A stretch of DNA of 12,856 nt from the NCBI GenBank assembly GCA_023132075.1, contig JAGLYT010000014.1, positions 1 through 12,856 of the forward strand. The letters are read 5' to 3'. The position numbers and the translations under genes are program-made. Origin of the DNA: JAGLHV01 sp023132075 [NCBI: bacterium]. GTDB taxonomy: Bacteria > CBDUZB01 > JAGLHV01. This document shows positions 7,160 to 12,856 of this stretch, one piece after another; the stretch's first letter is position 1, and every line of letters starts with the position of its first letter. Under the pieces are notes generated by a model, which worked only from the letters and a program-made list of their open reading frames with translations, was not told the DNA's origin and did no database searches.

Positions 7160-8812
7160 TTATTTCAACACAGCTCCCTCGTTTGCGGAAGAAACCATCC
7201 TTGCGTATCTTTTCAAATATCCCTTTTTTATTTTCATCTGAGGAGGCTTCCACTTAGCCAATCGCAGTTTTATTTCCATATCAGTTAATCTGACACCTAT
7301 CTTCCTCTTGGGAATATCTATCTGAATAAGATCTCCATTTTTCACTATAGCCAACGCCCCTCCTTCTACTGCTTCGGGGGAAATATGCCCGATGCAAGGG
7401 CCTCGAGTACCGCCGGAAAATCTTCCGTCGGTAATTAGGGCAACCTTCTCACCCAAGCCTATTCCCATTAAAGCTGCGGTAGGGGAAAGCATTTCTCTCA
7501 TCCCCGGACCACCCTTTGGCCCCTCATAACGAATAACAATTACCATCCCTTTCTTTATTTTCCTGTCCATAATTGCTTTCATTGCCTGCTCTTCACTTTC
7601 GAAAACAATCGCTTTCCCTGAAAACTTCATCGTTTTTTCTTTAACCGCTGATTGTTTTACAACACATCCGTCAGGAGCTAAATTACCATAAAGGATAGCA
7701 ATCCCCCCTTCTTTATGATAGGCATTTTTCTGACTTCTAATGACTTCCGAATTTTCTATTTTAGCCATTTTGGCAATTTCCAAAATATCAGTACCGCTAA
7801 CAGTGCGATTATCCTTTAGTTTATTTCTTAATACCGATAAGACCCCTTTTATTCCACCGGCATATTCTAAATCTTCCATAAAATATTCTCCTCCCGGACG
7901 AATGTTAGCAATATGGGGAACTTTTCGGGAAATTTCATCAAATAAACTTAACGGTAATTCCACTCCCGCTTCCCGGGCAATTGCCGGTAAATGCAGTACT
8001 GTATTAGTAGACCCTCCCAAAGCCATATCTACAACAATAGCGTTAATAAAAGCTTCCTTGGTCATAATTTTCCGTGCAGTTACATTATGCTTAATCAAAT
8101 CGACAATTTTTTCCCCTGATGCCTGAGCAATTCTTTTTTTCTTAGCCGATCCAGCCAGAGCAGTAGCACAATCAATTAACGACATACCCATAGTTTCGGT
8201 AAGGCAGGACATTGTATTTGCAGTATATAACCCCTGACAAGAACCCTGACCCGGACAGGCTTCCATTTCTAATGATTCCAAAACATCCTGGGAAATTTTT
8301 TTAGCTTTGAAATTACCTACTGCTTCAAATGTATCTTTGACCAAAGAACGTTTCTTTTGTTTATAAACCCCCGCTTGCATCGGCCCTGCAGTAACAACTA
8401 TACACGGAATATTTAACCGGGCAGCAGCCATTAACATTCCGGGAGTAATCTTATCACAATTAGTCAAAAGAATTAACCCATCCAAAGCATGTGCTTCGGC
8501 AACAGATTCCACTATATCAGCAATTAATTCCCTGGAAGGGAGTGAATAATGCATACCGATATGCCCCATAGCCACTCCATCACAAATTCCCGGTACTCCA
8601 AAAACAAAAGGAACACCACCCCCATTGCTTATTCCCCTTTCTACCATCCGCTCTAAATCACGCATCCCTACATGACCTGGAATTAAATCAGTAAACCCTG
8701 ATGCAATTCCCACAAATGGTTTATTAAAGTCACCCCGACTTAACCCCGTAGCCAACAACAATGCTCTATTTGGGGTTCTTTCAATTCCTTTTTTTGCCCG
8801 ATTACTTCGCAT
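7160..8812 (-). CDS. ilvD: Dihydroxy-acid dehydratase
   Basis: Iron-sulfur dehydratase that converts 2,3-dihydroxyisovalerate (and 2,3-dihydroxy-3-methylvalerate) to the 2-oxo acids of valine and isoleucine synthesis. The 550-residue product matches the compact IlvD form. Visible motifs are IPGHVGM at 44-50, CDGVAMGH at 77-84, SNCDK-like [10 protein letters not shown] at 117-126 (C119; K121 is the lysine expected to be carbamylated), [10 protein letters not shown] at 185-194 (C186, C192) and the C-terminal [15 protein letters not shown] starting at 462 (S466 as catalytic base). Position 46 is glycine where one cluster ligand sits in [2Fe-2S] PCN-type homologues. The PGH form is that of E. coli- and archaeal-type sequences, so this is a subtype and not a defect. 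GGGAGGGTGG lies just before the ATG. It is 76 bp behind cimA; a 377-bp repeat-filled gap separates it from ilvB. Confidence 0.96.
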   Translation of the reverse strand: MRSNRAKKGIERTPNRALLLATGLSRGDFNKPFVGIASGFTDLIPGHVGMRDLERMVERGISNGGGVPFVFGVPGICDGVAMGHIGMHYSLPSRELIADIVESVAEAHALDGLILLTNCDKITPGMLMAAARLNIPCIVVTAGPMQAGVYKQKKRSLVKDTFEAVGNFKAKKISQDVLESLEMEACPGQGSCQGLYTANTMSCLTETMGMSLIDCATALAGSAKKKRIAQASGEKIVDLIKHNVTARKIMTKEAFINAIVVDMALGGSTNTVLHLPAIAREAGVELPLSLFDEISRKVPHIANIRPGGEYFMEDLEYAGGIKGVLSVLRNKLKDNRTVSGTDILEIAKMAKIENSEVIRSQKNAYHKEGGIAILYGNLAPDGCVVKQSAVKEKTMKFSGKAIVFESEEQAMKAIMDRKIKKGMVIVIRYEGPKGGPGMREMLSPTAALMGIGLGEKVALITDGRFSGGTRGPCIGHISPEAVEGGALAIVKNGDLIQIDIPKRKIGVRLTDMEIKLRLAKWKPPQMKIKKGYLKRYARMVSSANEGAVLK

Positions 8813-8870
8813 AACCCACCCTCCCTTTCTTCCCCCGTGAAAAAAAATAAACTTCTAATTTATTAAAATC

Positions 8871-8890
8871 AGTCTGTTTATAAACAAACT
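8871..8890. other. 20-nt near-perfect palindrome at the cimA stop
   Basis: agtctgtttataaacaaact has a perfect 12-base core (tgtttataaaca) and one mismatched pair further out. It overlaps the cimA stop codon and lies 59-78 bases before the ilvD ATG. On the minus strand it has no directly adjacent T run, although a T8 tract follows about 33 bases later, after a weak A/T-only stem. It could be an operator for a dimeric regulator, a weak terminator or chance in AT-rich DNA. Confidence 0.3.
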
Positions 8891-10460
8891 ATTTTTCACC
8901 CATTTCTTTTAATAATTTATATTCAACACTATCTACAAGTGCCTGCCAGCTTGCTTCAATAATATTTTCCGAAACTCCTATGGTATTCCATGCTCCTTCT
9001 CTATCCTGCGATTCAATTAAAACACGGACTTTTGCTTCCGTTCCTCCTTCAGCATTAATTACTCTTACTTTAAAGTCAGTCAAACTCATTTCTTTCAACT
9101 CCGGATAAAATCTTTCCAATGCTTTTCGTAAGGCATTATCTAAAGCATTAACCGGGCCGTCTCCTTCACTGGCAGTATGTTCTTGAACTCCCTTTACTTT
9201 TACCTTAATAATTGCTTCTGAATTTAATTTTCCTTTGCTGTTTTTTTCTATAGTTACCTTAAATCCCTCTAAATCAAAAAATTTTTTATGTTTCCGGGCA
9301 GCTTTTCTCAACAACAATTCAAAAGAGCCTTCCGCCCCTTCAAACTGATACCCTTCCTGTTCTAATTTTTTAATCTTTTTAAGCAGATTTTCCACCATTT
9401 GAGAGTTTTTAGTAAAATCAATATTCAATTCTCTCGCTTTAAATAACACATTACTTTTCCCTGAAAGTTCAGACACTAAAATTCTTCTTTTATTTCCCAC
9501 TTTTTCAGGTTCAATATGTTCATATGTTTTTGCTTCTTTCTCCACCGCATTAACATGTATTCCGGCTTTATGGGTAAAAGAGGAATTCCCCACATAAGGC
9601 TGATGGTCATGAGGAATAACATTAGCGACTTCACTTATATAACGAGACATTTCCGTTAATTTCTTCATTTGTTGGTTAGACAAACAATTTATTCCCATTT
9701 TTATTTTTAAAGCAGGAATAATCGAACAAAGATTAGCATTTCCACACCTCTCCCCATATCCATTAATTGTTCCCTGAACTAAACTACAACCATTTTTTAC
9801 GGCAATAATAGAATTTGCTACGGCCATATCCGCATCATTATGGGTATGAATACCTAAAGGAATTTTTATTTCTCTTATCACTCTTTTTACAATTCGTGAC
9901 ATTTCATCAGGCATTGTCCCACCATTAGTATCACAAAGAGTAATATTATCCGCTCCTGCACGCCGGGCCTCTTTTAAAGTCCTTAAAGCATAATCAGGAT
10001 TATCCTTATAGCCATCAAAAAAATGTTCCGCATCATAAATCACTTCTTTATTCTTGTTCTTCAAATATTTAATTGAGTCATAAATCATTTTTAAATTCTC
10101 ACCCAATGTTGTCCGTAAAGCATATTTTACATGTAAATCCCAACTTTTGCCAAAAATTGCTATTCCATAAGTATCGGCTTTGAGTAAATATTTAAGGGTT
10201 AAATCTTCTTCAACTTTTTTATGCATTCGCCGGGTACTTCCAAAAGCAACTATGCGGGCATTTTTTAATTTAATTTCTTTTATTTTTTTAAAAAACAAAA
10301 TATCTTTAGGATTAGAGCCCGGCCATCCCCCTTCAATATAATGAATACCAAAGTTGTCCAGTTCTTTAGCTATTTTTATTTTATCAGCTACGGAAAAAGA
10401 TATCCCTTCACTCTGACTTCCGTCCCGCAGAGTTGTATCATAAAGTTTAATTTGTTTCAT
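8889..10460 (-). CDS. cimA: (R)-citramalate synthase
   Basis: Condenses pyruvate and acetyl-CoA to citramalate, the entry to threonine-independent isoleucine synthesis; LeuCD and LeuB then give 2-oxobutyrate. The 523-residue protein belongs to the LeuA/HMGL-like family. It has TTLRDGSQSEGISFS from residue 9 (R12, D13), the IEGGWPGSNPKD stretch at 42-53, metal ligands H205 and H207 in HTHND, and GYGERCGNA at 234-242. A C-terminal dimer/regulatory domain follows (about 390-515, with ASEGDGPVNALDNAL). GSQSEGIS and EGGWPGSNPKD separate it from LeuA, which has GEQSPG and EAGFPxSSPxD, and fit the citramalate synthase form of about 520-530 residues seen in Geobacter-like bacteria. AAGGA lies five bases before the ATG, and it follows lysC by 32 bp. 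The presence of ilvBNCD in the same array and the lack of ilvA here agree with the assignment. Confidence 0.9.
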   Translation of the reverse strand: MKQIKLYDTTLRDGSQSEGISFSVADKIKIAKELDNFGIHYIEGGWPGSNPKDILFFKKIKEIKLKNARIVAFGSTRRMHKKVEEDLTLKYLLKADTYGIAIFGKSWDLHVKYALRTTLGENLKMIYDSIKYLKNKNKEVIYDAEHFFDGYKDNPDYALRTLKEARRAGADNITLCDTNGGTMPDEMSRIVKRVIREIKIPLGIHTHNDADMAVANSIIAVKNGCSLVQGTINGYGERCGNANLCSIIPALKIKMGINCLSNQQMKKLTEMSRYISEVANVIPHDHQPYVGNSSFTHKAGIHVNAVEKEAKTYEHIEPEKVGNKRRILVSELSGKSNVLFKARELNIDFTKNSQMVENLLKKIKKLEQEGYQFEGAEGSFELLLRKAARKHKKFFDLEGFKVTIEKNSKGKLNSEAIIKVKVKGVQEHTASEGDGPVNALDNALRKALERFYPELKEMSLTDFKVRVINAEGGTEAKVRVLIESQDREGAWNTIGVSENIIEASWQALVDSVEYKLLKEMGEK

Positions 10461-10492
10461 AAGTCCTTCTTTGTTTAATATTTTTTTAAATC

Positions 10493-11794
10493 TTAATTTT
10501 TACAAATTTCTTCAATTCTTCTCTTTACATTATCGTTTGAGTCATAAGATTTTTTTGTAGATATATTTTTCCCCGGCGACTTTTGATCCAATTTAAATTT
10601 TCTATGCAATGCTTTTACCGCTTTTATTAAATTCTTTTCTTCTATCACACAGGAAATTCTTATTTCCGAAGTAGAAATCATTTCAATATTTATTTTTTCC
10701 GCTGCTAATATTGAAAACATTTTGCTGGCTACTCCGGCATGACTTCTCATTCCTACCCCGATCAAAGAAACCTTGGCCACTTGAGCATCATAAAAAACCT
10801 CTTTCGCTCCTAATTTTTTCTTGATTTTATTCATTATTTCCAAAGTTTTTTTAAGGTCTGTCCTGGAAACGGTAAAAGAAATATTATTCACTCCATCCCT
10901 TGCCGAACTCTGAATAATCATATCCACATTAATTTCTTTTTTTCCCAAGGCATTAAAAAGTTGTGCGGCAACACCCGGCCTATCGGACAATTTGGTTATG
11001 GATATTTTTACCTGATCAGAATCAGAAGCTATCCCACTTACTACAACATCCTCCATACAAGAAACCTCCTTGGTAACAACCGTTCCTTTTTCTTTCAAAA
11101 AAGTAGAACGAATATGCAAATCAATATTAAATTTTTTTGCCATCTCTACCGAACGTGCCTGCATTACCTGCGTTCCTAATCCTGCCATTTCCAACATTTC
11201 ATCAAAAGAAAGATAATCAATTTTTTTCGCCTCTTTTACCATTCGGGGATCAGCAGTATAAACCCCGGCTACATCCGTATAGATTTCACAAACCGTCGCT
11301 TTTAATACTGCGGCTAAAGCAACCGCCGTCAAATCCGAACCACCTCTTCCCAGGGTAGTAATATCCTCCCCCGAACTTATCCCCTGAAAACCGGCAACAA
11401 CCACTATTCTACCTTTTTTTAATTCTTTTTTCAACTTTTTTGTTTCTATACGGGTAATTCTCGCCTTATTGTGCACGCTATCTGTACAAATACCTGCCTG
11501 TGCCCCGGTTAAAGAAATAGCATCATATTTTTCCGCTTTTATAGCCATGGACAAAAGTGCGATGGAGATTTGTTCCCCTGCAGATAAAAGCATATCCATT
11601 TCCCGTTCGCAGGGATTATCAATAATTTTAGCAGCAAATTTTAGCAGTTCATCAGTGGTTTTTCCGGTTGCCGAAACAACCACTACCACCTGACACCCTT
11701 TTTTTCTGGCTTTAATAATTCTTTTAGCTACCGCTTTTATCTTTTCTGCATCAGCTACCGAAGAGCCACCAAATTTTTGAACAATAAGCGTCAA
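10493..11794 (-). CDS. lysC: Aspartate kinase
   Basis: Phosphorylates L-aspartate to aspartyl phosphate, first step toward lysine, methionine and threonine. The 433-residue protein has an amino-acid kinase domain (about 2-235) with KFGGSS at 7-12, the GISSGEDITTLGRGGSD stretch at 138-154 and YTDVAGVYTADPR at 172-184. Two C-terminal ACT domains follow (about 262-325 and 340-400) with DRPGVAAQLF and SHAGVASKMF, expected to bind lysine and/or threonine for feedback inhibition. It ends with a basic tail of about 30 residues beyond the usual end near 403. The start is TTG: GGAGG at 11800-11804 is five bases before it, and it gives the standard N-terminus MTLIVQKFGG. The gene lies 168 bp downstream of the apgM-like gene and 32 bp before cimA. 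It is the monofunctional enzyme, with no fused homoserine dehydrogenase. Confidence 0.95.
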   Translation of the reverse strand: MTLIVQKFGGSSVADAEKIKAVAKRIIKARKKGCQVVVVVSATGKTTDELLKFAAKIIDNPCEREMDMLLSAGEQISIALLSMAIKAEKYDAISLTGAQAGICTDSVHNKARITRIETKKLKKELKKGRIVVVAGFQGISSGEDITTLGRGGSDLTAVALAAVLKATVCEIYTDVAGVYTADPRMVKEAKKIDYLSFDEMLEMAGLGTQVMQARSVEMAKKFNIDLHIRSTFLKEKGTVVTKEVSCMEDVVVSGIASDSDQVKISITKLSDRPGVAAQLFNALGKKEINVDMIIQSSARDGVNNISFTVSRTDLKKTLEIMNKIKKKLGAKEVFYDAQVAKVSLIGVGMRSHAGVASKMFSILAAEKINIEMISTSEIRISCVIEEKNLIKAVKALHRKFKLDQKSPGKNISTKKSYDSNDNVKRRIEEICKN

Positions 11795-11799
11795 AACAT

Positions 11800-11804
11800 C
11801 CTCC
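11800..11804 (-). promoter_or_regulatory. lysC ribosome binding site for a TTG start
   Basis: GGAGG on the minus strand, five bases before TTG 11794. The intervening ATG (11797-11799) directly abuts the site and is followed by one codon and a TGA, so it cannot be the gene's start. The TTG is the codon that yields the conserved N-terminus. Confidence 0.7.
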
Positions 11805-11851
11805 GTTTTATAATAACCCCAAATGACAAATCTTTTAATTCATAACCGTAG

Positions 11852-11870
11852 TTTCCATCTATAGACTATC
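11852..11870. repeat. Degenerate GACTATN heptads upstream of lysC
   Basis: The stretch around tctatagactatcc resembles the GACTATN heptad repeats at 49-70 and 7062-7083 but is shorter and less regular. It lies in the apgM-like/lysC gap. Confidence 0.4.
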
Positions 11871-11888
11871 CTTATGTCTTTTTATTTT

Positions 11889-11948
11889 ATCCTTTAACCA
11901 ATCTAACTAATAAAACCAATTAAACCGTCTTTTAACTGTCTTTTAACT
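11889..11948. repeat. 9-nt and 11-nt degenerate tandem repeats upstream of lysC
   Basis: On the minus strand two perfect 11-base units (AGTTAAAAGAC, 11927-11948) are followed, after two bases, by four degenerate 9-base units at 11889-11924: TTTAATTGG, TTTTATTAG, TTAGATTGG and TTAAAGGAT. The array begins 14 bases past the stop of the apgM-like gene and fills much of the 168-bp gap. No promoter or hairpin is clear. Confidence 0.55.
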
Positions 11949-11962
11949 TTTATCAAATCCAA

Positions 11963-12856
11963 CTAATTATCAGGATTCCCCTTAATAAAGAAGTCCATTA
12001 ATTTCCATCCCTCTTCAAGAAAAAAACCGTCCTCCCGGGCAGCTTCTTCGTAAAATCCTTTACTCTTTTCAGATGTATTTTTATTTTCCTCACGCGAATC
12101 ATAAATAGCAAAAGGCACCGGTTCACGTGAATGAGCTTTCAGAGAAACAGGGGTAAAATGGTCAGGTAAAACTAATACCTTATATTCTTTAAAAGCCTTC
12201 AGTCCTTCCAAAACTCTTCCCACCACTAATGCATCAAAATCTTCAATCGCCTTTATTTTCATTTTCATATCACCCATATGCCCAGCTTCATCCGGTGCTT
12301 CCACATGAATAAATACAAAGTCTTTTTTTTGCAAAGACTTCAAAGCATAATCAGCTTTACCCTGATAATTAGTATCAATAAAACCTGTAATACCGGGAAC
12401 GTCCAGTGGTTTTAAACCAATATATTTACCTAAACCTTTGAGTAAATTAACCGCAGAAATAACCGAACCGGTAAGATTAAATTTATCTTTAAAAGTAGGC
12501 ATAGAAGGTTTTTTCCCCTGTCCCCACAGCCAGATCATATTTGCCGCATTTTTACCCTGTGCCCTTCTTTGCATATTTACCGGATGTCCATCCAGAAGAA
12601 GGTACGAATCATCCATCATTTCTTTCAATATTTTTCTGCCTTCACCGGCCGGAAGATTCTTCTTAATCGAGCCTCCGGTTATATTATGAGGAGGAATACA
12701 TTTTAACTTATCTTTGCCTTTTCTCCACACCATCAGATGACGATAACTTATTCCCGGATAAAAATTAAAATCTTTACTCCCTAATTTTTGAGCAATCATT
12801 TTTATTAAAACCTTGGCTTCCTCGGTAGTAACATGTCCGGCACTATAATCTACCAG
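11963..12856 (-). CDS. ApgM-like phosphoglycerate mutase / proposed homoserine kinase (5' end missing)
   Basis: Member of the alkaline phosphatase superfamily resembling archaeal-type cofactor-independent phosphoglycerate mutase. The frame is open to the window edge, giving 297 C-terminal residues of a protein usually near 400. The visible part begins LVDYSAGHVTTEEAK, so the ATG at 12799 is internal. Conserved pieces are the YRHLMVW stretch, DGHPVNMQRR, ANMIWLWGQGKKP, TGFIDTNYQGKA, HVEAPDEAGHMGD (metal ligands) and LPDHFTPVSLKAHSREPVPF (further DH and H ligands). The N-terminal nucleophile region lies outside the window. A subgroup with the IWLWGQGKxPSxPxF signature has been proposed, from gene clustering, to act as homoserine kinase in genomes lacking thrB. 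The lysC neighbour fits that idea, but 2- to 3-phosphoglycerate isomerisation in glycolysis remains possible. The stop is TAG; 168 bp of repeats separate it from lysC. Confidence 0.85.
   Translation of the reverse strand: MVDYSAGHVTTEEAKVLIKMIAQKLGSKDFNFYPGISYRHLMVWRKGKDKLKCIPPHNITGGSIKKNLPAGEGRKILKEMMDDSYLLLDGHPVNMQRRAQGKNAANMIWLWGQGKKPSMPTFKDKFNLTGSVISAVNLLKGLGKYIGLKPLDVPGITGFIDTNYQGKADYALKSLQKKDFVFIHVEAPDEAGHMGDMKMKIKAIEDFDALVVGRVLEGLKAFKEYKVLVLPDHFTPVSLKAHSREPVPFAIYDSREENKNTSEKSKGFYEEAAREDGFFLEEGWKLMDFFIKGNPDN

Noticed and set aside
7740-8126. 128-residue open frame on the plus strand within ilvD
   Set aside because: It is antisense to a well-conserved part of IlvD and shows no recognisable protein features; the same applies to the other plus-strand frames in the window.
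12797-12799. ATG 12799 as the start of the apgM-like gene
   Set aside because: The frame remains open for 19 more codons to the window edge and those residues (DYSAGHVTTEEAK) match the family, so the gene is cut by the window boundary.

Overview
The window is an AT-rich bacterial segment in which every convincing gene lies on the minus strand. Read in the direction of transcription (right to left) the order is: apgM-like alkaline-phosphatase-superfamily enzyme (5' end outside the window), lysC, cimA, ilvD, ilvB, ilvN, ilvC, psd, pssA, leuA. It is a biosynthetic supercluster for branched-chain and aspartate-family amino acids with the two-gene phosphatidylethanolamine pathway inserted in it. 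From memory, ilvBNC-psd-pssA-leuA is a recurring order in several Gram-negative lineages, including Geobacter-type deltaproteobacteria. Low GC, citramalate-type isoleucine synthesis and abundant degenerate heptanucleotide repeats between genes would fit an uncultured candidate phylum such as Omnitrophota/Elusimicrobiota. That placement is a guess; no phylogeny was possible.

Layout by region. 11963-12856: 3' part of an iPGM-like gene that may supply homoserine kinase activity. 10493-11794: aspartokinase with a TTG start. 8889-10460: citramalate synthase, only 32 bp behind lysC. 7160-8812: dihydroxyacid dehydratase. 6783-7159: a 377-bp gap, the only long one, filled with repeat elements and a broken reading frame that resembles the ligand-binding half of an Lrp/AsnC regulator. 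3514-6782: ilvB, ilvN and ilvC, closely spaced. 1836-3312: psd and pssA, overlapping by 8 bp. 85-1668: leuA, whose last codons and stop run into a heptad repeat that fills the window edge.

How the genes work together. CimA makes citramalate from pyruvate and acetyl-CoA. LeuCD and LeuB, which are not in the window, would convert it to 2-oxobutyrate, so isoleucine does not need threonine deaminase. IlvBN, IlvC and IlvD then carry out the shared valine/isoleucine steps, and LeuA diverts 2-oxoisovalerate to leucine. LysC opens the aspartate pathway, and the apgM-like neighbour may act in its threonine branch. PssA and Psd make phosphatidylserine and then phosphatidylethanolamine.

Most noteworthy: the Lrp-like relic directly upstream of ilvB, a KARI cofactor loop that lacks the usual phosphate-binding serines, the apgM-like/lysC pairing, and several families of 7-, 9- and 11-nt degenerate repeats that lie against or inside gene ends. 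I found no dramatic new system; this is mainly a core metabolic locus with unusual intergenic DNA.
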